NCBI GenBank assembly: GCA_949825065.1
Contig: OX463859.1
Location: forward strand, 6,052,217-6,116,216
DNA: 64,000 bases
Direction of reading: 5' to 3'
From: Odontocerum albicorne
Lineage: Eukaryota; Arthropoda; Insecta; Trichoptera; Odontoceridae
A program made the position numbers and the translations under genes. Shown in pieces: positions 22,621 to 34,662 of this stretch (position 1 is its first letter; every line of letters begins with the position of its first letter). The notes under the pieces were generated by a model, which was not told the origin of the DNA, ran no database searches, and saw only the letters and a list, made by a program, of their open reading frames with translations.

Positions 22621-23739
22621 TATGTTGTTAATATCAATATGTATATCAATTTTAACTGTCATGTGTTCATTAAGTAAAAGCAAAGATTGAACAAAGAAAA
22701 ATAATTAAAAGATGTAAACTAAACAAAACAGAATTTCTAGGTTTGTGTTTAGGAACTTATTCAGACAGTTTTTAAACTGATTCAATATCACAGCACTCAT
22801 ACACTATCGGGTAGTTTGGTTCAAGATTCTACAACTCAGCAAAACAATATTTCATTGGACTAAAGAAATTAAGTGTTAACTGGACCTCAAACAATATTTG
22901 TTTTATAGTATATGAAAAAAAAATCTATTTTGTGAATCATTTGGATGTGGGTTGGATCTTTTTTGCTTATACACCTCCAGATGAATACAAAATTTTGTTT
23001 ACATTTTATATTCGTTATACGTAAGGGTTATAATAAATTCTACAAGTGTTGTAATAAATTCTACAAGTGTATACGTAAGGATTGTAATAAATTCTACAAG
23101 TGTTGTTAAGTTTTTTTTTATTTCAATAAAATTCAATAACTTACTAGATATAAATTTATACACATAGAAAAATTATAAATATAATAAGGCATATTTTTCA
23201 CATTTTAATGTTATTTATTTATGTTCTAGTATTCGCAATTAAAAAAGAAAACAACAGCGATTTCAGAAATTATACATTCTGAAAGTTTAATACTTAATAA
23301 AACACTTCTCTGAAGTGTTTTTTTTTTTTTTTTTGTAAAGCAAAAATACAGATATAATAATAGAGAAATAATTTATAATCTTCATAATTTTAAAGACAAA
23401 CACTTCTTATTTAAGTATCAATTGTGAATATTTATTTAAAATGGCATAACTTGAGGTTAACTGAGTTAATCTTGTACTTGACCCTTATCATGGCATTGTA
23501 ACACAGGTGTTACACTAATTTAGGGATTTAAAATAAAAAACAGAAACTCTAACATAATTTCAAATATGGCAACACATTCAAATACTATACATGCACTATT
23601 GTGTGCAGTGGTATCATCTGGTGATAAATATCGACAACACTTCAACCTTTCAAACGACATCGGGTCAACATGTCTGGACAGCGTGGGCGCATTTTGAAAA
23701 TTGGGATAATCTTTAAATATCTTATTAATCAATACATGT
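22621..23739. other. AT-rich DNA with a short tandem repeat
   Basis: At about 23028..23106, TGTAATAAATTCTACAAGTG recurs three times with spacers. No gene is supported. Confidence 0.45.
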
Positions 23740-24023
23740 AGAGAAAAATTATTCAAACCATTTTATTTGTTGATAATTTCGTTATGTAAATGTTGTTCTT
23801 GTTTTAGATTATAGAATCATTTTATAGCGCTTTTTGTGTTTTATAAAAATTGATATTTTGGCAATGTAACGTGAGTGTTACATATAAAAAAAAACTATAA
23901 GGAAAAGTTGTGATTTCTTTTTTCCTCAATTTTCTTTCATAGCTTACCATATAACAAGGAATCACCAAAGAAAAACGTTAATATTTGTGGATAAATTGAA
24001 CTTTGCCAAGATAAGGGTTAATT
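23740..24023. repeat. 280-bp dispersed repeat, copy 2
   Basis: Same repeat as 16009..16287, same orientation, with scattered substitutions and small indels. Confidence 0.75.
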
Positions 24024-25430
24024 TCGTTTGAAGGGAGGAATTAATATTATGTTTGTAATTAACATAAATACCGTATCATTTTATTTTTTAAATCTCACTT
24101 TTATTTAACACACTAATTACAATTGATGGCCTCGGTAGATTTTTGTGAAAACCGTGATTGTTAAATTACATTTCTGTAAATTATGCAATATTTTTATGGA
24201 AAGATAACAGCTATCGGGTGAATTATCCCTTTTATTTAAAAATTGAACCCTAAGGGTTAAAAGTACATTTTTATTATTCAGTAGCTATGTTCACTTTGCA
24301 AACTATAATTGTATATTCCTTTCAAGCCTAAGGAAAAAACATTTTATTCAATTAACTCAATATTTTTTCATTGGACCAAGCGTATGACGCAATAAGCATT
24401 TCAAAACAATAACAGCCTTTATTAGGACTCGCACGTATGATGTATGCTGACATAAGAAAAAATATAATGCGTTCGAACGGAATATTTTTTAAATCCACCC
24501 GCATTATCATGCTGGATGGGGTGGAAAAGGATAAAACCCCTTCTGTAGGGTCTGCGTGATTTTTAAATTTTAGAAAGGCAAAAAAGCTGCGATGTAACTT
24601 CTTTCTACTGTCAAGCAGTACAGATTTACTAACATGGGTTTATTTCTTTACAGGTTTAAAGTGAGTTTGTAATTTTGCAAATTTAAAATCAAATTAATCC
24701 TGATGACAATTAGAAGAAACTCCAAGTTTTGTTCAATTCTTTTGAACTACTTCAAATATTTATAGTATTCACGAGCATTCAGTTATTTTTGTACCCCTTA
24801 TTCATGATGATCAGAGTTGCAGCGCTACCAGGTGAGTCAGGTGTAATAAATACACTGGCAGCACTTTTTAACATATATTCCGACTGATTGAGTAGTGGGG
24901 TGCCCATTGATGTGACAGGATAACATTTACTGTCACAATAAGAAAAATATAAATATTTTTCTTTTCAAGGAGAAGCTTAAAACTTATACAGAATCAAGTT
25001 TTTCATTTTCCAAAAAAAAACTGTTTTTGTTCACATTCTTAAATATGTTTTATTATATATAAAAACATATAAACAAACATTTAAAAAAGTTTGTAATACT
25101 ATGTGCAATATTATCCAAAAATAATTTATATGAACCATAAACATGATTCAAGGAAGTAGTTCTTGAATAAATAGTTAACTGTTAAGAAATATAATATATC
25201 CTGTTCTAGAATTATTTGTAAAATATGTATATCGTTATGAAAATACCATACTTACAATTTGACAGGAAGAAATAAATAAATGTATGTAAACATTAGGATT
25301 ACTTACAATTTGACAGGAAGAAATAAATAAACGTATGTAAACATTAGGATTCATCTTCTTGACTTGGTGTATTCAATATCAATGAAAATTTAAAATAAAA
25401 TATGTTCCCTGTTATATCAAAGTCTAACGA
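24024..25430. other. intergenic DNA
   Basis: AT-rich with no supported gene. About 25251..25351 is a 51-bp tandem duplication (ACTTACAATTTGACAGGAAG, then AAATAAATAAA) with one difference between copies. Confidence 0.45.
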
Positions 25431-26158
25431 CAATTGAATGCGTGCCGCGAATAAGGTGATAACTAACATTTTTTTCAAAATCCAGTTTTTTGTGAAATAA
25501 CGTGCTATGTGGTTATGCCCTTTGTCCCCTCTATAAAAATATTTTCTATCTGTTTCGTTTCTACTGATAAGCCAACATTGCCATTGGATTTTTGCACGCG
25601 CTCAGTGGAATAACGTGGTTTTAAGTATCAACATGTCTGGAGAGGCGCCCTTCGTGCACTCTGCTAGTGTAGAAAATAAACGTAATTTAGGTAAAAAACG
25701 ACAAGCAAGGGTTGCAGAATGGTTAGATAATAAACAGAAGAAACTGAGAAACAGCGAACAATCCTATATAAGCAAAAAAGGCAAAGAAGTAATGAGTAAA
25801 AGAAAATCAGAAGAGGTTAGTGGAATAATGTGGCAACTAACGTACATGATTGATTTTTCATATAAAAGTTGTAACAACACAACTTGTTTGTTTTATATAA
25901 GAGTTGTGGAATAACGTTGTAACTGCATTCGCAGACCACGTTATTCCACAATTTCATAGTGTTTTTCATGTTTTTTTTTGTTTTGAATGTAGTTTGGTAA
26001 TTTTTTATTTTTAAATAAAGTGTGTGTATGAAAATATATCTTTTGATTTAAAAAAAACTATTAAAATATCGACACTTAACAAAAAAAGTGTTTTTCTTGA
26101 ATACTGTAAAATACAAGTTTTGTTAGTTACCATCTTATTCGCGGCACCTATTCAATTG
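25431..26158 (+). mobile_element. unclassified terminal-inverted-repeat element with an ORF
   Basis: Both ends read CAATTGAAT, two variable bases, then GTGCCGCGAATAAG, followed by (A/G)TG(A/G)TAACTAACA; the right copy is inverted. The motif GTGGAATAACGT recurs inside (about 25605, 25905, with an inverted ACGTTATTCCAC near 25938). The length is 728 bp. No familiar target duplication was identified. It carries a short basic ORF. Confidence 0.7.
25633..25818 (+). CDS. basic ORF inside the TIR element, exon-like
   Basis: From Met 25633: MSGEAPFVHSASVENKRNLG, then a Lys/Arg-rich stretch (KKRQARVAEWLDNKQKKLRN) and YISKKGKEVMSKRKSEE, reaching a possible splice donor (GAGGTTAGTG) near 25818; the open frame continues to 25914. 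The arrangement 'KR..RV..W..N..KKLRN....Y..KKGK' resembles the N-terminus of transposon-associated proteins seen in arthropods, from memory and uncertain. Probably the first exon of the element's own protein. Confidence 0.45.
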
Positions 26159-27092
26159 AAATTAAAATATTAATATAAATATATCCAACAAAACACAGGC
26201 AATGGGCTAGTTTATTGGATTCTGAATACATAATATCTAATTTACAATACTATGTTTCATATTTTTACAATTTTATTATGCATGTATAACTAACAGTATC
26301 TTCAATAACAAGTTTTGTATATAAAGTATCAAAACAACAGTGACCATATAGAGAAAAGGGTTTGAACTTGTATTATCAGGCCGTATCATAACGATAGAAT
26401 TAGGTGCTTGAGTTGAGTATTGTCACTGGTATTATACAAATGTTTTGCTATCTATGGTAATTTTACAACTTGTATTTAAATTGATGTTATATGAATCTCA
26501 AGTTAGTTAGAAATACCCCTGAAGGTAGTTCGGAATACCCCTGAAGGTAGTCCAGAATACCCCTGAAGGCAATCTGGAATACTCCTGAAGATGAGTCGCA
26601 TATGACATGAAACTAGTTGGGTTTAAATATATATTTTCAATTGGATTAAAGTGTTTAAATTTTTAATTATATTTGAATACACATGAATTTCCGAGTTAAC
26701 GCTAAAATTCTGAAAATATTAATCACAAATAATTTTTCGTACTAAATTAAAACTTATTAAAAAATTCTCGATTTAGTTTAAATCCTATTTTTTAATAAAA
26801 AAAATACATTATTTCGAATTAGTTAAGGCGTTTGGTTAAATTTCATTAGAAATTTGAAATAGCAATTGAATTAAATTTGTATATAATGCGCTTTTCCTGG
26901 CAGTTAATTGAAAAGGAAAATTATCATTATTCAGGATTTAAAAAAATATAGTTTCACAATATGGATATTTTACTGTACGTCAGTTAAATTGCTAGAACAA
27001 GATGTGAAAATATTCCATAGACTGGAATTAGATTCTATAGTTTTTATAATACAAAGAAAGGAAGCCTCACTGCTGATAGACAATATGAATGT
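26159..27092. other. CHMP3 3' flank with 22-bp tandem repeat
   Basis: 26512..26594 holds about four copies of a 22-bp unit (GAATACCCCTGAAGGTAGT plus 3 bases). The rest is AT-rich. The CHMP3 3' UTR must lie here, but no strong poly(A) signal close to the stop was identified. Confidence 0.5.
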
Positions 27093-30000
27093 CTATGATC
27101 TGAGAGCCTGCAGACGAGACTGCATCTCTGTGAGGTCCTCTTCTTCATCATCTGCGACATCCTCTTGCTGACTGGTAGACGGTTCTGCCCCCTCCACTGG
27201 TGGAGCAGGAGCAGCTCCAATTTTCCCTTGGGTTAGCTCCCAAAGTACCTGAGATAAATGTATATCGTACATTACTACTCCTGCAGTCATTCATTTAGTT
27301 GTAAAGGGTCTTTCGAATTGAGTGTTTTTTTAATTATTGGATAAAACACAGATGGCGTCGCGAACTTGCCTGGGTCTTGTGACATTTGAGAAGTGTAATG
27401 TATGACATTTATAAAAATGGAGTCATATACAGTACAACAACGCGTTCAAATTGTTGAATTATTTTATGAATTGTAATATCCGGAAACGGTGACGTTAATT
27501 GGCCATCAAGATCATGTGATCTGACATCGTTGGACTATTTTCTCTGAGGTTACGTGAAAAATCAGGTCTATAAGAATGACCCCCAATAAATTTTTGAGCT
27601 GAAGGACGAAATTATTCGCCTTATTGGTGAGTTAGAACCGCAATTATGCCAAAATGTCATCGAAAATTTTGACAAAAGAATAGACATATGTGGAACTGCA
27701 AGAGGTGGACATTTGGCGGATATTGTTTTTGATGTTTAAATGTCAAACATTATACTTAAATGATCAATAAAAAGTTTTTTAAAATCAAAGCAAATATTGT
27801 GTATTATTCAAGATTTAAAAAAATTTTCATTAAAAAAAACCGCTCAATTTGAAAGACCCTTTATAATATTTCTCAACATATTCGTATTCATATTTAGGGC
27901 AGGATGGGAGAATCCTATTTATTGAACTTTTGGTTTATATTCACTGAAGTAGACACGTGAGTTGCGGTTTATCATTGCACACGTTAACGATACTACCACA
28001 CACATAAAGTTAACAAGTCAATAAACTAAATAAGAGGAACCCATTTAATTTTTTAGTTACCCTTAGAAATCAACACAAAAATCCCCCGGAGGAAAACAAG
28101 CATGTTAACAACAAGATGACAGGAGTCGTACCTGCAGTGAGGAACCAGTACACAGCAAACGTTAGTGTGCCCCAGTGGGGAACTCGCCAAATTATACTTG
28201 TACAATTAAGAATAATTAAAATAAAGTTACTAATCAAGAATGATAGGGTTGATATGAACTAGGTTAAATTTGAGTTCCATAGTACTGTTTAAAATTTAAA
28301 GTCACTTCAAAATTGGTTCTGTTGTATTGTAGCAATACTCAAAAAGTGTCGAATTAAGAAATCTAAAGTTTATACGTCGGCAGTGTTCACTTCAGATTAA
28401 GGTTATTCCATGTGACAGAGATATTCACTCCATAAGATTGATTAAAATAGTCTCTGGAGTGACTTAGGTCATTTCACAGCACAGCACAAATTCATTGATT
28501 TGTTTGCTTCTCATCAAAAATACGGTTTATACTTTTAAGACCCAGGCGATCTCAGTGTAACGTGCAATACGTAACAAAAACTGTCATGTATTACGATGCG
28601 GGAACATTGAAGGCTTTGAATACCATAAGATAGCTCAAACTCTTTCATAATGATATTAATAAACATAATACCTTATCCACTTCAGTTTGTGCTTCTTCTT
28701 CTAATTCTTCCTGGTCCTCTAGTCCCTCCATTGTCTCATCCAGCATCTCCTCTATGATCCCCGCCTTCATCATCTCTTGAGACATGTCCCTCATGGTCGC
28801 CGCTACTTCAGGAAGACGTACCAATGACTGCATTGCTTGCATTACCTTAAAAAAAAATTTAATATTAGTCACAGAAAAAAATTATTTAAGTGGGTGGAAA
28901 TAAACAACAAAATAATGTCATAAAAATCATAAAACTGATTATAATTCTTGGATGGATTTGTTATATGGATGATCATTTCGGCTTACTAGGCCATTATCGA
29001 CAATGATATTGATAATGTCCTAGCAAGCCAAAATGATCATTCAAACAGTAGAAATAAATACCAAGAATTTAAAATCCGAATTCAAGCACCAACTTTGATG
29101 TAAAGGAATGAAAAATGGATGTGGAAAAAGAGTGAAAAGAGCTAAATAAATGCTGTAATAATGTGATAATGAATGACAAGATGGAATTAAGTGATTACGG
29201 ATGGCTGATGTGTTAAATAAGAGAACTCTGAGATGGTTTGGGCATATAGAACAAATGAATGAAGACTATTAAAACAAATATACAGTGCAAATGTGGGTGG
29301 AAGGCGTTATAGAGGAAGACCGAGGAAAGCATGGTTGGATCAAGTGAATATTTTGAAAATAGGAAACGTAAAAAGTCAGCAGGAGTTGTATAGATATAGA
29401 AGATGATACATTTGTGAATAAAAACACATTTAACCCTTCCCTTACGGTGATAAAAATAATACGCGTGATCCGGTGTTAGGTAGTGAGTACGCAATCAAAA
29501 ATTAGCGATTTTAAATCGGAAAAATAAGAACATTCATAGATAATCCCCTTAATTAATTATAATTGAAGTTAAAAATTATAATAATTGAGATTTATTTGCT
29601 GAAAACATTAAAAAACCATCTAAAAACATTAAAAAACGCTCACGGAACGGGCGTACGTCTAACCTATTTGCAAGCCTAGAGGCTACTAGTGGCGCGGAAC
29701 GTCTGTCGCATACCCCAGCGCTTACGCCTTTGCTTGCGACGTTGACACAATTCAGGTTCTCGCAATTCAGTCTAGTATGCAAGAGTAAGATGCGAATATA
29801 GTGTCGCGCTTCCCGCATACTATTCACCTATCGTCAAGACGAGGTACTCGCAGCGTTTACATGCGAATTTGTTTTCGATCTTTACAAGACACCTCGATGT
29901 AGTCGATAAATTCTGATTAGTATTAATATTATTTTTTAAATCAATGCGTAAATATATTATGGAGGAATACCTAAAATCTTAACCTTGTATTTATTATATT

Positions 30001-33000
30001 TATAGAGATATTGATGGTTATTAGAAGCAACGTGTAGAAGATACCCAACACAGGGAAGGAAAGGTTAATGTAATAAAATAATTTGAACCAAAATAATTAC
30101 CTCCGTTGATTTTTGCAAAGATCCCGCTACTCGTAATGTTGCTGAAAAGAAAAGATAATAATGAATGGTGTTTTTAAATTTATAGTGATGTTAGCACAAT
30201 ATTGTGAAAATATTGAGTTAGCAAATTTCAAGGTGCATCTTGATAAAATTAATTATTTTGAAAGTATGTTTCTAGATGCTACATTTTACAGTTTTATAAT
30301 AATAAAAAAAACAATGACAAATTTGTTTTCTGCTTAAAAAAAATTGTGTCATATTGAAGGCTTAAGTAAAAAAAACAGTATTTTAGCAAATCAATTAAAA
30401 GTGTTTAAACCTCCACAGTGTTAATACCTTAACTAGAAATAATATATATCATATTGTTTATTTTTTGCTTAAGAAATAAAAACAATATGATATATGGGTT
30501 TAAATTGTTGCTATTTTTAGTTGATTTCAAACTATTGTTTCATGTGCCCGACAATTACTCGTGTCATCGATTGTTGAGGTTATTGATTCAATAACACTGT
30601 CTACTTTTATACATTAGGTGTTAACATAAGTTGCGTCCTTTTTTTCCAAATTTTAAAATGAGCACCCTAAGTAAAACAAAATGGTAAAGGTTATATATAC
30701 GTCATTCGAAAGAAAATTTTCTGTTCTACAAGATATAGCGTTTGTTTTTACATTACATATATTATTTTATTTGATTACAAGCCTTCAAAATGGAATGTCA
30801 AGTAGACGAAAGTGAGCATTTTCGACACCTCCTTTTGTTCGCGTTCAATTGAGGAACAAAGCTGCCAAAGCTGCTCGCAATATTTTCCAAGTGTACGGTG
30901 AAGATGCTATGAATGAAAGGACAGCTCGTCGATGGTTTTTGCGTTTCAAAGACGGTAATTTCGACCTGAAAGATATGGAGCGTTCCGGACGATCAGTGGA
31001 CTTCGACGAGGACCGAGGACCACTCCATGTTTTTCAGGTCAAAATTACCATCTTTGAAACGCAAAAATCATCGGCGAGCTGTGCTTTCATTCATAGCACC
31101 TTCAGCGTACACTTTGCAAATATCGCGAGCGGCTTTGTCAGCTTTATTCCCTCGATTGAACGGGAACAGAAGGAGGTGTCGAAAATGCTCACTTTCGTCT
31201 ACTTGACATTCCATTTTGAAGGCTTGTAATCAAATAAAATAATATATGTAACGTAAAAGCAAACACAATATCTTGTAAAGCAGAAAATTTTCTTTTGAAT
31301 GACGTATAACCTTTACCATTTTGTTTTACTTTTGGTGCTCATTTTTGAATTTGGAAAAAACGGACACAACTTATGTTAACACTCAATAGTTAAAAATTCA
31401 AAATCTTATGTAAAATAAAAGCCCTCACCAAGCTGATTCTTCATCTGAAGCTGGACAGAGTTGATGTGTGCCTTGCTCGTGTATATTTTAGTAATTGCCT
31501 TCCTCGACCTGATGATTTCCTTGGCCAGGATGGTGCACACTTGTTTATCATTCTTTGTTGCTGCCTCTTTCAGTGATTTCTTGATCTTGTCCTCTTCCCT
31601 CTGAATAGCTGTATAAAAAATGGTTTCATTTACATGAAACAAAATTCACTATTGAAAATTTGTCAGTATTGTAGCATAGTATCAGGTGTACAAATAAGTC
31701 GCCGCTGTATGACGTAAGTTGGCGCCACCAGTAAGTTATGATTAAAATTGTCAGATGTAAAACGTCATTGTCGTAAGGTTGGGCATCTGTCAACAACATA
31801 ACCTTGAAATATTAGTGAATTTTTATCAATATAATATATTCTTTTGTGTGCGAAAATGTCAAGTTTTGAGCCGAATAAGCGTCATTTGCAGGAACTTTTT
31901 ATTTACTTCTTCAATTTGAAGAAATCTGCAGCTGAGGCGCATCGATTGCTTGTAGAAGCATATGGTGAGGCTGCCTTAAGTGAGAGAAGTTGTCGTGAGT
32001 GGTTTCAAAAGTTTAAGAACGGTGAATTTGACATTGAAGACAAAGAACGTAGCGGAAGGCTGAAAGTGTACGAAGACGCGGAATTAGAAGTATTATTGGA
32101 TCAAGATTCGTGCCAAACGCAAGAAGAACTTGCACTTACATTAGGAGTGACTCAACAAGCAATTTCACATCAGTTGAAATCATCGGGAATGATTCAAAAA
32201 CAAGGAAATTGGGTTCCATATGAACTGACACCGAGAAACGTTGGAACGCCGATTTTCCACATGTGAAATGCTGCTTGCCAGGCATAAATGAAAGGGTTTT
32301 CTGCACCGTATAGCCACTGGTGATGGAAAATGGATCCACTATGATAATCCAAAAAGGAAGAAATCATAGGGACCCCCTGGCCATGCTTCAACATCTACGG
32401 CTAAGCCAAATATTCATGGAAAAAAACTCTTGTTGTGTATTTGGTGGGATCAGCTTGGTGTCGTGTATTATGAGTTGCTCAAACCGAACGAAACCATTGC
32501 TGGGTCTGTCTACCGAACACAATTGATGAGATTGAGTTGAGCACTCAAGGAAAAGCGCGCCCACTACTACTCCGGACACGACAAAATTATTCTCCTGCAT
32601 GATAATGCTCGTCCACATGTTGCGGCGCCGGTCAAAAAGCTATTTGGAAACACTCAATTGGAAAGTTTTACTCCACCCGCCGTATTCACCAGACATTGCT
32701 CCTTCTGATTTCCACTTGTTTTGATCGATGACACATGGCCTGTCTGAGCAGCACTTCACATCATATGAAGATACCAAAAATTGGGTCGATTCGTGGATAT
32801 CCTCAAAAGATGAAGCATTCTTCCGACGCGGTATCCGTATGCTGCCAGAAAGATGGGAAAAAGTAGTGGCAAGCGATGCGCAATACTTCGAATAAAACAT
32901 GAGGTTCCATTCTTTCACAATAAATGCCCAATTTTTAATAAAAAACGGTTGAAACTTATTTGTACTCCTAATATTAAAAAAATCCATTTTTATTTAAGCT

Positions 33001-34662
33001 CACTATCTAAAGTGGAAAGAAAAAACATCTGACAACTGGGAGATTAGTTGCCTTGGTCTACTTGGAGAGCTTTGAATAGACTCAGAGTAGGGGCGAATAA
33101 ATGCAAGGTGAACATAAAATAGGTTTCTTGAATGAAAATAGTATTGAATGTTGGGCTATACAGGAATCACAACACATGCAGACTTGTTTGTTGAAAATCA
33201 GAACTATATGCTTGAAGCAAGACCTTATTGTTGCGAATGATAGAGTGATCTCTGTTGTCTACTACTGGAAATATGTGGGATTATTAATTATTAATATGCT
33301 GAATCATGGCATGTTACCAAAACTCCATCCAATACTTTCTGATTTGATTCCTGATAGTGATAATAAGATGAAAATAACTGTTCCAGCAAGCACTTTTCAG
33401 ATACCGGTCTTTTAACATCATTCTACCAGGTGGTACTGTACACAATCAAAGTGAAATACTCAAGTCAATGAGGTTTGATGATTGGGATTTTTATATAATA
33501 ATAGATTAGATTTAGATATTTAAAAATTATTATAGAGATTATGATTTAATCATTTATTCAGTTGGCATTTTTCTGCAATCACACAGTTGAAATATTTTGA
33601 TTTAAAAATGTTATAGCAAAATTCATTTGAATAATATATCATTTTTATTTATAATTATAAATAAAAATTATATATTATCTCAGCAGTATTGGGTGTTGTG
33701 GATTGGGTCCTTTTTGCTAATATACGTCCATTTGTAAAAGACAAGTGGTATAAAAATAATTATCAAAATAATCTAAAGATGTTTGACCACAATAAGATAA
33801 TAAATTGGGAAACGCTTCTCAAAGTCTTAAATTAATAGAGAATAAGAAAAAAATAGGTTAAGAAAAGAAAGGAATAGATTTTTTTTACTCAGGAAATGGT
33901 CAGAAACAGAAGATAATGTATGGATGTACTTGTAGTAGATAAGGCAAAAAAATATGTATTTAAAAAATATATTTCATTAAAAACATATTTTTCATGCACA
34001 ATTATTAGTAATGATTGCATTATTTTTTGACAACATTAACAGCAATAATCGGGTATTAAAAATTACAAAATTAGTACCATTTCAATTTGGTTTCAATTTT
34101 AACTGTTGTTTTGGAACATTTCTGTTTCCATGTGTGACATTACAGAATATGAGAAAAAAATTAAGGAAGAAACAAACAAGATATTATCCCAGAAACAAGT
34201 TTATATGAACATAATTTTACTAAGAAAAATATATTTGATACTTTTTTAGTGTTATTGATATACAGATATATGTGAAAATATATTGCTAAATACTATAATT
34301 GATTAATCATAATAATTTAAATATAATTTTATCACATAACATATTCATAGATAATTTTTTTTTTTAACTCTGGAAATTTCATTGAAAAATTTATCTCTAA
34401 TGACAACAATGAAATAGGTTTAAATTTCGTACATCTTCATTCTATCAGGTAATTAGAATAATTATAATTATGAGTCACCTCGGATCTGTCTATCTAGCTG
34501 ATTACCCTCTTTCCGCAGTTTATGTGTCCATTCGTTCACCTGGAAAATAACAATATGTAAAATAAAGATTATTTCTGATGATAATGATTAATTTGATTCG
34601 ATTCAATTATTACACACCATATCCTTTGGGTTCTTCTCAGGTGTTTTGCCAAATAGACCCAT
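27093..34662 (-). CDS. CHMP3: CHMP3/Vps24, ESCRT-III subunit, six exons
   Basis: Core ESCRT-III protein that polymerises on membranes with CHMP2 and Snf7/CHMP4 for multivesicular-body sorting, cytokinetic abscission and membrane repair. Coding exons in transcript order: 34618..34662, 34479..34539, 31429..31608, 30101..30141, 28672..28845, 27093..27248 (stop TAG 27093-27095). All introns are GT-AG and phases agree, giving 657 nt and 218 residues (human is 222). Residues 1-15 MGLFGKTPEKNPKDM are the classic N-terminus. The basic first two helices run to about residue 95, with RQIRAIQREEDKIKKSLKEA and YTSKAHINSVQLQMKNQL. Then LRVAGSLQKSTE (97-109), VMQAMQSLV, MKAGIIEEMLDETM and an acidic stretch. 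The C-terminus DLTEMQSRLQALRS is the MIT-interacting motif that binds Vps4 and deubiquitinases. The start has A at -3. Introns are full of transposons but no exon is hit. Identification is firm. Confidence 0.97.
27304..27861 (+). mobile_element. deleted mariner-like element in CHMP3 intron 5
   Basis: 558 bp flanked by TA. Inverted repeats AAGGGTCTTTCGAATTGAG and AAGGGTCTTTCAAATTGAG differ at one base. It sits antisense to CHMP3. The transposase is reduced to a start (MESYTVQQRVQIVELFYEL, stop) joined to the C-terminal third (SRSCDLTSLDYFL, stop, GYVKNQVYKND, then LKDEIIRLIGELEPQL, NVIENFDKRIDIC), with the middle deleted. Confidence 0.85.
28967..29042. repeat. hairpin in CHMP3 intron 4
   Basis: GATGATCATTTCGGCTTACT at 28969 is mirrored by AGCAAGCCAAAATGATCATT at 29022, with arms of about 32 bp and a loop of about 10 bp. 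A few mismatches are present. Confidence 0.75.
29215..29405 (+). pseudogene. LINE 3' fragment in CHMP3 intron 4
   Basis: Reads RTLRWFGHIEQMNED, stop, then frame-shifted remains of the GRRYRGRPRKAWLDQVN-type tail. Same family as 5700 and 58030. Antisense to CHMP3. It ends at the TTAA MITE. Confidence 0.75.
29430..30068. mobile_element. TTAA-flanked piggyBac-type MITE, copy 2
   Basis: TTAA at 29430-29433 and 30065-30068; same internal sequence as 252..874 throughout. Differences include a missing GGCACC block near 29630 replaced by a short duplication of TAAAAACATTAAAAA. It lies 32 bp downstream of CHMP3 exon 4 on the plus map (inside intron 4), close to the donor site. Confidence 0.85.
30617..31386. 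mobile_element. palindromic mariner: two 5' halves head to head (CHMP3 intron 3)
   Basis: TA flanks both sides (30615-30616, 31387-31388). Both termini contain GTGTTAACATAAGTTG. Each arm is about 369 bp (30617-30985 and 31018-31386) around a 32-bp centre. Each arm, read inward, starts a mariner transposase: MECQVDESEHFRHLLLF, then a frame break or variant, AARNIFQVYGEDAMNERTAR in the left arm and AARDICKVYAEGAMNESTAR in the right. Neither arm has the catalytic region. The arms differ at scattered bases. A transcript through it would form a long hairpin. Confidence 0.88.
31682..32971 (+). mobile_element. full-length mariner in CHMP3 intron 2
   Basis: About 1290 bp flanked by TA. Termini TCAGGTGTACAAATAAGT and (reverse complement) TTAGGAGTACAAATAAGT. 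Antisense to CHMP3, starting 74 bp upstream of exon 3 in transcript direction. Encodes a frame-shifted transposase. Confidence 0.9.
31856..32895 (+). pseudogene. mariner transposase with frameshifts and stops
   Basis: Start MSSFEPNKRHLQELFIYFF. Helix-turn-helix segments SERSCREWFQKFKNGEFDIE and ALTLGVTQQAISHQLKS, linker WVPYEL. After a frameshift near 32235 the protein continues as STCEMLLARH with a stop, then the first catalytic motif in TGDGKWIHYDN, the second in LLHDNARPHVA and, after another shift, the third in HPPYSPDIAPSDFHLF, again followed by a stop. All three catalytic Asp are recognisable, but several frame breaks make it inactive. Usual family length. Confidence 0.88.
32972..34478. 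other. rest of CHMP3 intron 2
   Basis: 33010-33120 reads like LINE remains (ASDNWEISCLGLL-type). The open stretch 33101..33415 has no recognised domain. The rest is AT-rich. A possible branch/pyrimidine context precedes exon 3, but nothing else is supported. Confidence 0.4.

Noticed and set aside
33101..33415. 104-residue frame in CHMP3 intron 2
   Set aside because: No domain, no splice signals, and it lies on the opposite strand of the intron next to LINE scraps.
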